Source of the DNA: Alkaliphilus metalliredigens QYMF
GTDB lineage: Bacteria > Bacillota > Clostridia > Peptostreptococcales > Natronincolaceae
Reading direction: 5' to 3'
Length of the DNA: 64,000 nt
Assembly (NCBI RefSeq): GCF_000016985.1
Contig: NC_009633.1
Location: 558,001-622,000 of the forward strand
Below are positions 53,742 through 63,324 of this stretch, piece after piece. Position 1 is the first letter of the stretch; each line of letters opens with the position of its first letter. The position numbers were made by a program, and so were the translations under genes. The notes beneath the pieces are model-generated. The model did not search any database and had not been told where the DNA came from. It saw only the letters and a list, made by a program, of their open reading frames with translations.

Positions 53742-56120
53742 ATGGAAGAATTAAGGGGTATAAATGCACGAACTAAAAAATTAAGAAAACAAAGTGAGAC
53801 AATTCATCCCAGTATTTCCATTGAAAGAGCGGTGTTGATGACCCAAGCATATGAAAAATACAGTGGGAAGGTCTCTGAACCTATGCTGAGGGCATTGTCA
53901 TTTAAGCACTTAATGGAAAACAAGACCATCTGTATTAACGATGATGAGTTAATTGTTGGTGAAAGAGGCCCTACACCTCAATCGGCACCTACCTATCCAG
54001 AGCTATGCTGTCATACAATAGAAGACTTAGAAATGATGAATGACCGTGAAAAAATATCATTTACTGTCACTGCGGAGGATAAAAAAATTCAAAGAGAAAA
54101 AATCATACCCTACTGGCAGGGCAAATCCATTCGAGATTTTATTTTTAATGAAATGACTGAAGAATGGAAGGACTGTTATCATGGAGGGATTTTTACCGAG
54201 TTTATGGAGCAAAGGGCTCCTGGACATACGGTAGGGGATGACAAAATTTATAAAAGGGGATTCTTAGATTTCAAATTAGAAATTATGGAACAATTAGAAT
54301 CACTAGACTATTACAATGACATTGAAGCATACGAAAAGCAAGAGCAGCTGAAGGCAATGGAGATTTGTGCCGATGCCATTATCATTTTTGCCCATAGACA
54401 TGCTGAGAAAGCTAAAGAGCTTGCTGAAAATGAGGAGAATCCTCAAAAAAAGCGAGAACTAGAAAAAATTGCTGAGGTATGTCTTCGTGTACCTGCCCTT
54501 CCACCGGGAAATTTTTGGGAGGCATTACAAAGCTATTGGTTTGTGCACCTAGGTGTAATTACAGAACTCAATACATGGGATGCCTTTTGTCCAGGTAGAT
54601 TGGATCAGCATTTACATCCTTTTTACCAAAAGGGCATTGAAGGAGGAACATTAACCCCCCAAGGTGCTAAAGAGCTTCTGGAATGTTTTTGGGTGAAGTT
54701 TAACAATCAGCCAGCACCACCTAAGGTAGGCATTACTCTTCAAGAAAGTGGTACCTATACAGATTTTGCCAATATTAATATAGGCGGATTAAAAATAGAT
54801 GGATCAGATGGTGTCAATGAGGTGTCCTATCTGCTATTGGAAGTGATCGATGAAATGAAACTACTACAGCCTAGTTCAAATATCCAGGTGAGTAAGAAAA
54901 ATCCTGATTATTTTATTAAAAAAGCAGCAGAAGTCATTAGAAAGGGATGGGGACAGCCCTCGGTGTTTAATGCTGATGCTGTGGTGGAGGAGCTACTACG
55001 GCAGGGGAAATCTATTGAAGATGCAAGATGTGGTGGCACCAGTGGTTGTGTGGAAACAGGGGCCTTTGGCAAGGAAAGTTTTATACTAACGGGATACTTT
55101 AATCTGACAAAGGTATTAGAAATTACATTGAATAATGGGTTTGATCCAGTAACGGGTAAAAAAATTGGCGTGCAGACCGAGGTTGTAGAGAATTTACATT
55201 CCTTTAAAGCGTTGTTTGAAGCCTTTAAAGTCCAACTGAATCATTTTATTGATATTAAAATCAAAGGAAACAATATCATTGAAAAACTTTATGCCCATTA
55301 CATGCCTTCGCCATTTTTATCGATTCTAATCGATGACTGCATTAAAAATGCCAAGGACTATAACGCTGGGGGAACAAGATATAATACCAATTATATACAA
55401 GGAGTAGGCATTGCCAGTATTACCGACAGCCTGTCTGCCATCAAGTCCCATGTGTTTGATGACAAACTGTTCACCCTTAGACAATTAATGGAGACCCTCC
55501 ATGTGGATTTCAAAGGTCATGAACCGATACGACAGCTATTGTTAAATAAGACCCCACGATATGGAAATGATGATGATTATGTGGATAGTATTATGGTGAA
55601 AGTATTTGACGCCTTCTACCAAGCGGTTAATGGTAGAAAAACCATGCGGGGAGGAACTTATCGAATTAACATGCTACCCACTACCTGTCATGTTTATTTT
55701 GGGTCTGTAATTGGAGCCACTCCTGATGGAAGAAAAGCGGGAAGGCCCCTTTCTGAAGGAATTTCTCCAGTACAGGGCACAGATAAGAAAGGCCCCACGG
55801 CAGTCATTAAATCAGCCTCAAAAATGGATCAGTTAAAGACCGGAGGGACGCTATTGAATCAAAAGTTCACTCCAAATATGCTAGAGGGAGAAGCTGGCTT
55901 GGAGAATGTAGTGCATTTAGTTCGTTCATATTTTAGGCTGGATGGACATCACATTCAATTCAATGTAGTAGATGCCGCCACATTGAAAAAAGCCCAGGCA
56001 AACCCAGAAGCGTATCAAAATTTAATTGTTCGAGTGGCAGGATACAGTGATTATTTTAATAATCTAAATAAAGGATTGCAAGATGAGATTATTGCTAGAA
56101 CTGAGCATCAGGCAATGTGA
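53742..56120 (+). CDS. hypD: trans-4-hydroxy-L-proline dehydratase (glycyl-radical enzyme)
   Basis: The 792-residue protein has the thiyl cysteine and glutamate in GTSGCVETG (Cys436, Glu438) and the glycyl-radical loop RVAGYSD (Gly767). The residues I recall as important in C. difficile HypD (His160, Asp278, Ser334, Asp339, Phe340, Cys434, Glu436, Tyr450, Thr645, Gly765) all recur here at a constant +2 offset, including the TDFAN segment. That separates it from glycerol, choline and formate-lyase relatives. It dehydrates trans-4-hydroxy-L-proline to pyrroline-5-carboxylate, normally reduced to proline by ProC, which is not in this operon. Start ATG 53742 follows AGGAGG. Confidence 0.94.
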   Translation: MEELRGINARTKKLRKQSETIHPSISIERAVLMTQAYEKYSGKVSEPMLRALSFKHLMENKTICINDDELIVGERGPTPQSAPTYPELCCHTIEDLEMMNDREKISFTVTAEDKKIQREKIIPYWQGKSIRDFIFNEMTEEWKDCYHGGIFTEFMEQRAPGHTVGDDKIYKRGFLDFKLEIMEQLESLDYYNDIEAYEKQEQLKAMEICADAIIIFAHRHAEKAKELAENEENPQKKRELEKIAEVCLRVPALPPGNFWEALQSYWFVHLGVITELNTWDAFCPGRLDQHLHPFYQKGIEGGTLTPQGAKELLECFWVKFNNQPAPPKVGITLQESGTYTDFANINIGGLKIDGSDGVNEVSYLLLEVIDEMKLLQPSSNIQVSKKNPDYFIKKAAEVIRKGWGQPSVFNADAVVEELLRQGKSIEDARCGGTSGCVETGAFGKESFILTGYFNLTKVLEITLNNGFDPVTGKKIGVQTEVVENLHSFKALFEAFKVQLNHFIDIKIKGNNIIEKLYAHYMPSPFLSILIDDCIKNAKDYNAGGTRYNTNYIQGVGIASITDSLSAIKSHVFDDKLFTLRQLMETLHVDFKGHEPIRQLLLNKTPRYGNDDDYVDSIMVKVFDAFYQAVNGRKTMRGGTYRINMLPTTCHVYFGSVIGATPDGRKAGRPLSEGISPVQGTDKKGPTAVIKSASKMDQLKTGGTLLNQKFTPNMLEGEAGLENVVHLVRSYFRLDGHHIQFNVVDAATLKKAQANPEAYQNLIVRVAGYSDYFNNLNKGLQDEIIARTEHQAM

Positions 56121-56234
56121 TAGGAAAAATTATTCATGGTTCTTTGTTTAATCAAATCTGCCTCGGGTAGAAAATGTAACAGCAGAATTTCTAAAGAGAT
56201 AAGATTGAATGATATGTGATGGAGATTTGTGCAG

Positions 56235-56273
56235 AAAAGCTCTTTGAGGAAGCTGTTCTTTAAAGGGCTTTCG
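56235..56273 (+). terminator. Terminator-like hairpin after hypD
   Basis: AAAGCTCTTTGAGGA and TTCTTTAAAGGGCTTT pair with wobbles and one bulge. The T-tract is short. Confidence 0.45.
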
Positions 56274-56383
56274 TATGGTCTTTGATGCCTTCCATAGTTG
56301 TATGGGAATTGTTTGAAATGTTATACTGAATAGAGCTAAATAATAGAATACACTAAAGATAAAAGGAATGGAGGTATTGCCAT

Positions 56384-57139
56384 ATGAAATTAGTATCATG
56401 GAATGTAAATGGAATTAGAGCTTGTGTGAAAAAAGGGTTTTTAGATTATTTTAATGAGGTAGATGCAGATATATTTTGTATTCAAGAGTCTAAGCTGCAG
56501 GAAGGACAAATTGAGTTAGACTTAGAAGGGTATGAGCAGTATTGGAATTATGCTGTTAAAAAGGGGTATTCCGGTACCGCAGTCTTTACGAAGGAAAAGC
56601 CAATTTCTGTGAAATATGGGGTGGGAGAAGAAGAGGATGAGGAAGAGGGACGAGTGCTTACCTTAGAATTTGATCAGTTCTATTTAGTGAATGTATACAC
56701 CCCTAATTCTAAAAGGGGATTGGAAAGATTAGATGGGAGAATGATCTGGGAGGATGAATTCAGAGCACATTTGAAGGAGCTAGATGCGATTAAACCCGTG
56801 ATTTTATGTGGAGATTTAAATGTAGCCCATGAAGAAATTGACTTGAAGAATCCTAAAAGCAATAAAAAAAGTGCGGGATTTACCAATGAAGAAAGAGAAA
56901 AAATGACTGAATTATTGACATCTGGTTTTATAGATTCCTTTAGATATTTTTATCCTGATCTAGAAGGGGCATACTCATGGTGGTCTTATATGGGCAAGGC
57001 TAGGGAGCGAAATGCAGGCTGGAGAATAGATTATTTTGTTGTATCAGAAAGGTTGAAGAATCAATTGAAGGAGGCTGCAATTCATCCTCAAATTATGGGG
57101 AGTGACCATTGCCCTGTTGTCTTGGAATTGGATATTTAG
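56384..57139 (+). CDS. Exodeoxyribonuclease III / AP endonuclease
   Basis: The 251-residue EEP-fold nuclease has SWNVNGIRA, the metal-binding glutamate in IQESKLQ, the catalytic tyrosine in NVYTPNS, DLNVAHEEID, WRIDYFVVS and the terminal SDHCPVVLELD motif. It processes abasic sites and 3' blocks in base-excision repair. It is the ExoA (XthA) type and stands alone. Start ATG 56384 follows TGGAGG. Confidence 0.95.
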   Translation: MKLVSWNVNGIRACVKKGFLDYFNEVDADIFCIQESKLQEGQIELDLEGYEQYWNYAVKKGYSGTAVFTKEKPISVKYGVGEEEDEEEGRVLTLEFDQFYLVNVYTPNSKRGLERLDGRMIWEDEFRAHLKELDAIKPVILCGDLNVAHEEIDLKNPKSNKKSAGFTNEEREKMTELLTSGFIDSFRYFYPDLEGAYSWWSYMGKARERNAGWRIDYFVVSERLKNQLKEAAIHPQIMGSDHCPVVLELDI

Positions 57140-57247
57140 TTATTTTTCCTACATCCAGGCAATTTGTATTTAATATTCACTTTAGTAAAGAAGCAGTACT
57201 ACTTTACAAGGGTGTTACAAATAATAAATAGAAAATTCAGAAAGCTA

Positions 57248-57277
57248 TTGACTAGTAATAAAACTTTGTGGTATGAT
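57248..57277 (+). promoter_or_regulatory. Promoter of the LacI regulator gene (possibly whole xylitol operon)
   Basis: TTGACT and TATGAT are separated by 18 bases. Transcription would start near 57284, inside the first operator. Confidence 0.65.
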
Positions 57278-57280
57278 AAA

Positions 57281-57298
57281 TGTGAAACATGTTCCACA
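57281..57298. promoter_or_regulatory. LacI-type operator O1
   Basis: TGTGAAACATGTTCCACA is an 18-bp palindrome with one mismatched pair, placed directly on the predicted transcription start. Its right half with flank (AACATGTTCCACATGG) recurs almost identically at O2. Confidence 0.68.
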
Positions 57299-57408
57299 TG
57301 GTTTTATTACTGGAACAATCGTTTTTAAGTAAGAAAATGGAAATGAAGAAAAAGATAATTCATATGAACTATTCATATGAACTCTGGGTACTATGTAAAC
57401 AGATGATA

Positions 57409-57426
57409 TGTGAACCTACGTTTACA
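57409..57426. promoter_or_regulatory. Weaker LacI-type operator-like site
   Basis: TGTGAACCTACGTTTACA pairs at seven of nine symmetric positions. Nearby TGTAAAC (57394-57400) is also inverted relative to its GTTTACA end. A 13-bp direct repeat ATTCATATGAACT lies at 57358-57370 and 57371-57383. Confidence 0.35.
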
Positions 57427-57456
57427 AAAACATTGAGATGCTCACTATAGGCAATA

Positions 57457-57470
57457 TGTAACATGTTACA
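57457..57470. promoter_or_regulatory. LacI-type operator O2
   Basis: TGTAACATGTTACA is a perfect 14-bp palindrome, 65 bases ahead of the regulator start and 174 bp centre to centre from O1. It is followed by CACATGG like O1. Confidence 0.68.
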
Positions 57471-57534
57471 CATGGATTTATTCAAATTAGATTTGAGTTA
57501 GACCATACTGAAGCGTAATAGAGGTGAGGGTTTT

Positions 57535-58536
57535 ATGGCAAATATTAGAGAAATAGCAAAAAGAGCAGGGATCAGTATTGCCACAGTATCAAGACATTTA
57601 AATAATACTGGTTATGTAAGTGAAGACGCAAGAGAAAAGATTCAAAAAGTTGTTGATGAATTAAACTATACGCCTAATGCCTTGGCTAGGGCAATGTTTA
57701 CAAAAAATTCAAAGACAATAGGATTAATGGTTCCGAATATATCAAATCCATTTTTTAATCAAATGGCCTCGGTGATTGAAGAGTATGCCAAAAACAAGGG
57801 ATACACTCTCTTTTTATGTAACACAGATGATGATAAAGAGAAGGAAAAAACGTATTTAGAGGTTTTGCAAAGTCATAGAGTGGCAGGAATTATTGCCTCT
57901 AGAAGTCAATGTGAAGACGAATATGCAAACATAGATATTCCAGTAGTGGCATTTGAAAACCACATATTGGACAATATCATCACAATTTCTTCTGATAATT
58001 ACAATGGAGGGAGAATGGCTTTTGACCATCTCTACGAAAAGGGATGTCGAAAAATCCTGCATATAAAGGGACCTGAAGTCTTCGAGGCCACAGAATTAAG
58101 GTACAAAGGCTTTTTAGATGGGGCAAGGGCTAAGGATTTGGAAATCGATTTCATTGAATTTCAACATGACTTTCAAGTTAAGATGTTAGAAGAAGATATT
58201 AATAGTATGAAAGACATTGTTAATTATGATGGGATATTCGTTTTTAATGACATTGCTGCAGCCACCGTCATGAGGGCTCTGAAAAAAAGAGGGGTGAGTA
58301 TTCCCCAAGAAGTTCAAATTATTGGATTCGATAATAGTTTTATAGGTGAATTACTGTATCCTTCTTTAACGACTATCAATCAACCGATAGAGGCGTTAGC
58401 TTATACGATTATTGAACTATTAATTAAGATCATCAATGGCGAGGGTGTTCTTATTGAAGATTATATTATGGAAGTAAAGCTAATAGAAAGAGAGACTACG
58501 ATATCGCTAAAAGATTTGGATCCAGCATCTATATAA
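57535..58536 (+). CDS. LacI-family transcriptional regulator
   Basis: The 333-residue protein has the N-terminal LacI helix-turn-helix and hinge (NIREIAKRAGISIATVSRHL, then NYTPNALARAM) and a periplasmic-binding-protein-like effector domain (about 60-330) with TIGLMVPNISNPFFNQMA. It precedes an ABC importer and polyol genes, so it probably represses them until a sugar alcohol or pentose binds. Autorepression through the operators at 57281 and 57457 is likely. Start ATG 57535 follows GAGGTGAGGG. Confidence 0.93.
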   Translation: MANIREIAKRAGISIATVSRHLNNTGYVSEDAREKIQKVVDELNYTPNALARAMFTKNSKTIGLMVPNISNPFFNQMASVIEEYAKNKGYTLFLCNTDDDKEKEKTYLEVLQSHRVAGIIASRSQCEDEYANIDIPVVAFENHILDNIITISSDNYNGGRMAFDHLYEKGCRKILHIKGPEVFEATELRYKGFLDGARAKDLEIDFIEFQHDFQVKMLEEDINSMKDIVNYDGIFVFNDIAAATVMRALKKRGVSIPQEVQIIGFDNSFIGELLYPSLTTINQPIEALAYTIIELLIKIINGEGVLIEDYIMEVKLIERETTISLKDLDPASI

Positions 58537-58614
58537 TCTAACCAAAGGGCTATTCAGATCAACGCGGGGCTAAAACTAGCAAAATATATTATAAATACAT
58601 GAGGGGAGAAAAAA

Positions 58615-60111
58615 ATGAATGGAGAAATTAAATTAAGAGTTTCTAATATCGAGAAATCTTTTCCTGGGGTGAAAGCATTAGATGGTATTAATTTCTCTGC
58701 TAAAAAGGGTTCAGTTCATGTATTATGTGGAGAAAACGGTGCAGGCAAATCTACCTTAATGAAAATTATAAATGGTATTTATAAAGCTGATGCGGGAGAG
58801 ATTTTAATTGATGGGAAGGTTGTTGAGATACAAAATCCGATTCAGGCAAGAAGCCTGGGAATATCAATGATATTTCAAGAGCTAAACTATATGCCAGAAA
58901 TGACAATTGAAGAGAGTTTATTTGTTGGTAGTTGGCCTACTCATAAGTACGGTAATGTCAATTGGGCCGAAATAAGAAAACGTACCATTGAATTATTAGA
59001 GAAGGAAAACCTAGATTATTCTCCTGAAACCAAGCTTAAAGACTTGTCAGTTTCAGATATACAAATGCTAGAGATCTTAAAAGCCATATCCTATAACGCT
59101 GAGATTATAATTATGGACGAACCGACCTCCGCCATTACTCAGAAAGAAGTGGAGGTTTTGTTTAAAAAGATTAATCAATTACGTGACAGAGGTTCAAGTA
59201 TTATCTATATATCTCATAAGATGGATGAAATTTTTAGAATTGCCGATGAAATCACAGTACTGAGAGATGGGTGTGTGGTGGATTCAAGGCCAAAGGATGA
59301 ATATGATATAGACATGGTTATTGCCCATATGGTTGGCAGAAAATTAGATGGTAATTTTCCCAAAGAAGATATCAAAATTGGTGAGAAAATACTCGAAGTC
59401 AAAGACTTAACAAACCAGGGGAATTTTAAGGATATCAATTTCCATGTTAATGAAGGTGAAATTGTTGGATTTGCAGGTCTTATGGGAGCTGGTAGAACCG
59501 AGATTATGCGGTCTATATTTGGACTTGATGGGTACCAGGAAGGCGAAGTCTTCATTAAAGGTGAAAAAGTAGTGATTAAAAATGTAAAAAGCAGTATAGA
59601 TAAAAAAATGGTCATGTTATCAGAGGATCGTAGGAGATATGGGATTATACCTGTTAGAAGCGTAAAGGAAAACGTTTCCCTAAGTAGTTTGAAAAAATTT
59701 ATCTATGGTGGTAAACTTCATGCAAAAAAAGAGACTGATACAATTCAGGACTACGCTACAAAAATGAGGGTGAAAACACCGTCCATTGAAACTTCCATTG
59801 AATCCTTAAGTGGTGGAAATCAGCAAAAGGTTATTTTAGCTAAATGGATGCTTACGGACCCAGATATTTTGATTTTAGATGAGCCAACAAGAGGTATTGA
59901 TGTAGGTGCTAAGTATGAAATATATAAATTAATGTCAGAACTGTCAAAGCAGAAAAAGGGAATTATCATGGTGTCCTCAGAACTTCCAGAGCTAATCGGA
60001 ATGTGTGATCGAATTTATGTTATGGCAAAGGGTAGAATCATGGGTGAGCTTAAGCGAGATGAATTTACACAAGAAGGCATTATGAAGCTTGCAACTAAAA
60101 AAACAAGTTAA
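58615..60111 (+). CDS. Sugar ABC importer ATPase (RbsA/XylG type)
   Basis: The 498-residue protein has two ABC domains. The first has Walker A GENGAGKST and Walker B IIIMDEPTS; the second begins near residue 255, has the non-canonical Walker-A-like GLMGAGRTE, signature LSGGNQQK and Walker B ILDEPT. This tandem arrangement with a weak second site is typical of carbohydrate CUT2 importers. It energises the permease and binding protein encoded next. Start ATG 58615 follows GAGGGGAG. Confidence 0.94.
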   Translation: MNGEIKLRVSNIEKSFPGVKALDGINFSAKKGSVHVLCGENGAGKSTLMKIINGIYKADAGEILIDGKVVEIQNPIQARSLGISMIFQELNYMPEMTIEESLFVGSWPTHKYGNVNWAEIRKRTIELLEKENLDYSPETKLKDLSVSDIQMLEILKAISYNAEIIIMDEPTSAITQKEVEVLFKKINQLRDRGSSIIYISHKMDEIFRIADEITVLRDGCVVDSRPKDEYDIDMVIAHMVGRKLDGNFPKEDIKIGEKILEVKDLTNQGNFKDINFHVNEGEIVGFAGLMGAGRTEIMRSIFGLDGYQEGEVFIKGEKVVIKNVKSSIDKKMVMLSEDRRRYGIIPVRSVKENVSLSSLKKFIYGGKLHAKKETDTIQDYATKMRVKTPSIETSIESLSGGNQQKVILAKWMLTDPDILILDEPTRGIDVGAKYEIYKLMSELSKQKKGIIMVSSELPELIGMCDRIYVMAKGRIMGELKRDEFTQEGIMKLATKKTS

Positions 60112-60126
60112 AATGAGGTGAATAAA

Positions 60127-61116
60127 ATGAAAACTGATAGGATGAAAAAAATATGGTCAGATATAAAAAGTAAATACAGTATTTTCTTAGTCCTCGCCGC
60201 ATTGGTGATTGTAAGTTGGATTGCAAATGAAAACTTTTTATCCGTGGGCAACTTATCAAATGTTTCAAGACAGATTGCTGTGGTAACAATTTTAGCCTTC
60301 GGGCAAACCATACTGATCATAAGTGGTATGTTGGACTTATCCTCGGGTTCAGTTTTAGCCCTAGCGGGTGTTCTTTCTGTATCGGTCTATACAATGACCG
60401 AATCGCTTTTACTGGCATTTATCGTGGCAATATTGGCCAGTGTTGCATGTAATATGCTAAATGGACTAATGGTGACGAAGTTCAAGGCACCTCCATTCAT
60501 TGCCACCCTGGCGATGATGACAATGGCTAGGGGGGCAGCCCTACTTTATACAAATGGACAAAACATTTATCAAATTGGAGATTATGTGAAGTTTGGTCAG
60601 GGGTCAACTTTTGGAGTACCCACCCCAATCGTATTTATGATTATCATTCTATTCATAACCTGGTATATATTGAAGCATACAACCCTAGGTAGATCTGTCT
60701 ATGCAATTGGAGGAAATGAAGAAGCGGCAAATGCATCTGGCATAAACGTAAATAAGGTAAAGATGAAGGCTTTCATCGTAAATGGTATTTTTGTTGGGAT
60801 TGCAGGGGTCATATTCATGTCCCGTGTCAATGGCGGAATGCCAAATGGGGCAGTGGGGTATGAATTTAAATCACTTACCGCAGCGATCATAGGTGGAACT
60901 AGTTTTACAGGTGGTATTGGTACAGCCGTAGGCACATTAGCCGGCTCATTCATCGTTGGTTTTCTAGACAATATCATGGTGTTAACACGAGTCAACTCGT
61001 ATTTACAACAAATTGTACGTGGTGCCATTATCGCACTGGCTGTTATCTATGATATATGGTCAAAACAAAAAAGAACCAAGAAAAAGCTCGGAAATATACA
61101 GGAAAAGTCAAAGTAG
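60127..61116 (+). CDS. Sugar ABC importer permease (RbsC/XylH type)
   Basis: The roughly 329-residue protein has about eight to ten membrane helices, the GMLDLSSGSVLALAG motif and the conserved GGNEEAANASGINV segment of CUT2 permeases. The frame opens at GTG 60118, but GAGGTG is ideally placed for ATG 60127. It presumably works as a homodimer with the preceding ATPase and the following binding protein. Confidence 0.93.
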   Translation: MKTDRMKKIWSDIKSKYSIFLVLAALVIVSWIANENFLSVGNLSNVSRQIAVVTILAFGQTILIISGMLDLSSGSVLALAGVLSVSVYTMTESLLLAFIVAILASVACNMLNGLMVTKFKAPPFIATLAMMTMARGAALLYTNGQNIYQIGDYVKFGQGSTFGVPTPIVFMIIILFITWYILKHTTLGRSVYAIGGNEEAANASGINVNKVKMKAFIVNGIFVGIAGVIFMSRVNGGMPNGAVGYEFKSLTAAIIGGTSFTGGIGTAVGTLAGSFIVGFLDNIMVLTRVNSYLQQIVRGAIIALAVIYDIWSKQKRTKKKLGNIQEKSK

Positions 61117-61164
61117 GCCTTAATAGAGCATATCTATTAAAATAAAAATTCAGGAGGGAATAAA

Positions 61165-62151
61165 ATGAAAAAGAAGTTAATTGTTTTATTGGCGATTACA
61201 TTAATAATGGCTATGTTAGCAGGTTGTACAAGTCCTGCAAATAATGGCGCAGGTGGAGACGAAAATGGAGAGACAGTCTATCGAGTGGCTTATGTGGCAA
61301 GAACGCAGTCGGATTCCTTTGCAGCATGGCTTGCAAATGCAATTTCAGAAGAAGCTGATAAATACGATAACATAATCATAGACGTATTTGATGGTCAAGC
61401 TTCTGATTCTACACAAAACTCATTAATTGAAAATGCAATTACAAGCAACTATGACGCGATTATCATTCAGCCAAATAATGGGGAAGCACAAAAATCCTAT
61501 GCTGAACAAGCCGTTGCAGCAGGCATCATTACCATCACGACTAATGCTCGAATTGAAGGTGTGCAGGGAGCATCTTCTGTAGATGCTGATCCATATGAAC
61601 AAGCTAAAGTGAATGCTGATGTTGCTCTTGAACAAATTCCTCAAAATGCAAATGTAGTTGTATTAAAAGGGCCTCCAGGAAACTTCCATGCCGATGCAAG
61701 ACGAGACAGCTGGCAAAAAGAGTTTTTTGACAAACGTCCAGATGTAACGATCGTTGGAGAAGAAATTGCAAACTGGAATAAAGATGAAGCAATGACTTAT
61801 ATGGAAACATGGGTACAAGCAAATAGTAAAATTGATGCCATCATCGCTATGAATGATAACATGGCTGCTGGGGCATTGGAAGTTGTTAGAGATGATTCAA
61901 ACTTTGCTGGTATGTTATCTTATGGTGTTGATGGAACTGCTGAAGCTGTTTTATTAATACAAGAAGGTGTTATGACACAAACAAGTCTACAAAGTGCTTA
62001 TGATCTTGCCACAGCACTATTAGATACTAGCAATAAGCTGTTAACTGGTGCTGAAACACAAATTGATATCGATATTGATGCACCTGTGATTAATAGTGAT
62101 AATGTTGAAGAATATGTAGAAATGCACAAAAGAGCCGGCGCTATCAGATAG
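61165..62151 (+). CDS. Sugar-binding lipoprotein of the ABC importer
   Basis: The 328-residue precursor has lipobox LAGC (Cys about 21) and a periplasmic-binding type-1 domain of the ribose/xylose class, with YVARTQSDSFAAWLANAI, the DAIIIQPNNGEA segment and IDAIIAMNDNMAAGALE. The ligand is probably a polyol or pentose such as xylitol, judged by the downstream dehydrogenase and xylulokinase. Start ATG 61165 follows AGGAGGG. Confidence 0.92.
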   Translation: MKKKLIVLLAITLIMAMLAGCTSPANNGAGGDENGETVYRVAYVARTQSDSFAAWLANAISEEADKYDNIIIDVFDGQASDSTQNSLIENAITSNYDAIIIQPNNGEAQKSYAEQAVAAGIITITTNARIEGVQGASSVDADPYEQAKVNADVALEQIPQNANVVVLKGPPGNFHADARRDSWQKEFFDKRPDVTIVGEEIANWNKDEAMTYMETWVQANSKIDAIIAMNDNMAAGALEVVRDDSNFAGMLSYGVDGTAEAVLLIQEGVMTQTSLQSAYDLATALLDTSNKLLTGAETQIDIDIDAPVINSDNVEEYVEMHKRAGAIR

Positions 62152-62177
62152 TAGGAATGAATCACTAGTGAAACCTA

Positions 62178-62206
62178 GGCGTGCGACTAGAAATAGTACG
62201 CGCGCC
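62178..62206 (+). other. GC-rich GAAA-capped stem-loop after the binding-protein gene
   Basis: GGCGTGCGACTA and TAGTACGCGCGCC pair over 12 bp with one wobble and one bulged A around a GAAA loop, 27 bases after the stop. It is much richer in GC than its surroundings and has no T-run, suggesting an mRNA-stabilising or processing element. Confidence 0.75.
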
Positions 62207-62246
62207 AATTTCAACTATAGAGATTAAATAATTAGGAGGTTATGAA

Positions 62247-63287
62247 ATGAAAAATAGAGCAGTCTTTATGCAAGGTACAGATAACATGGTTACTAAGGAT
62301 GTGCCAATGCCAAAGATAAAAGAAAAAGACGTACTAATAAAAGTAGATATTGTTGGTATATGTGGTTCGGATGTTCATTATTATAAACATGGTAAAATTG
62401 GTGACTTCGTGGTTGAAGGAGAGTTTATCCTAGGACATGAAGCTGCCGGTGAAGTTGTAGAAGTCGGGGAACAGGTAAAGGGATTAACTGTTGGGGATCG
62501 AGTGACTATGGAACCTGGTAAGACTTGTGGGAAATGTGAATTTTGCAAGGGTGGAAAATATAACCTTTGCCCAGATGTGGAATTCTTTGCGACGCCTCCT
62601 TATCATGGTGTGTTGACTAACTATGTCTCTCACCCTGAGGACATGTGTTTCAAACTACCAAAAAATGTGTCGAATGTAGAAGGCGCTTTAGTGGAACCAC
62701 TTGCAGTTGGGTTGCACGCATCTGATCAAGGTGGAGTCAAGCTAGGTGATACTGTTGTGATTTTCGGAACCGGGTGCATTGGCCTAATGACAATCATTTC
62801 CTGTAAAGCCAAAGGTGCTGCCAAGATAATTGTTGTTGATATATTGGAGAATAGACTTGAAGTTGCAAAAAAAGTAGGTGCAACGGATACAATTAATGCA
62901 AAAGAAGTTAACGTATTAAAGAAAATACAAGAACTAACCGACGGTAAAGGTGCAGAGGTTGTGATTGATGCAGCAGGAGCCGCCATTACAGTCAAACAAA
63001 CAGTAGATGCTGTTAAGCCTGGTGGTACCATCGTTTTGGTTGGTATGACACCTAAAGATGAAGTAGAATTCAACTTTATGAAGCTAATGGGGAAAGAAGC
63101 AGAAGTAAAAACAGTGTTCCGTTATCGTAATTTATATCCAATTGCAATTAATGCCATTGCAAGTGGAGCAATCAATATAAAAGATATCGTGAGCCATGAG
63201 TTTGACTTTGAGCAGACCAAGGAAGCCTTTGATTTTGTTGCTGAACACGCAAGCGATGTAGTCAAAGCTGTGATTAAGATAAAGTAA
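62247..63287 (+). CDS. Zinc-dependent polyol dehydrogenase, probably xylitol (sorbitol) dehydrogenase
   Basis: The 346-residue medium-chain dehydrogenase has catalytic zinc residues in GICGSDVHYY, LGHEAAGEV and LVEPLAVG. A structural zinc cysteine cluster (CGKCEFCKGGKYNLC) and a GTGCIG nucleotide loop are also present. The H-Y-Y segment and the FFATPPYHGVLTNYV region are typical of sorbitol/xylitol/L-iditol dehydrogenases. The following xylulokinase gene argues for xylitol to D-xylulose; sorbitol to fructose or D-arabitol to xylulose are alternatives. Start ATG 62247 follows TAGGAGG. Confidence 0.9.
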   Translation: MKNRAVFMQGTDNMVTKDVPMPKIKEKDVLIKVDIVGICGSDVHYYKHGKIGDFVVEGEFILGHEAAGEVVEVGEQVKGLTVGDRVTMEPGKTCGKCEFCKGGKYNLCPDVEFFATPPYHGVLTNYVSHPEDMCFKLPKNVSNVEGALVEPLAVGLHASDQGGVKLGDTVVIFGTGCIGLMTIISCKAKGAAKIIVVDILENRLEVAKKVGATDTINAKEVNVLKKIQELTDGKGAEVVIDAAGAAITVKQTVDAVKPGGTIVLVGMTPKDEVEFNFMKLMGKEAEVKTVFRYRNLYPIAINAIASGAINIKDIVSHEFDFEQTKEAFDFVAEHASDVVKAVIKIK

Positions 63288-63324
63288 ATTGAGTAAGGGG
63301 AAAGAAGGGAAGTGACAGATAGTC

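Noticed and set aside
59669-59682. cre-like GGAAAACGTTTCCC
   Set aside because: It lies inside the ABC ATPase coding sequence, lacks the terminal CA and is explained by codons.
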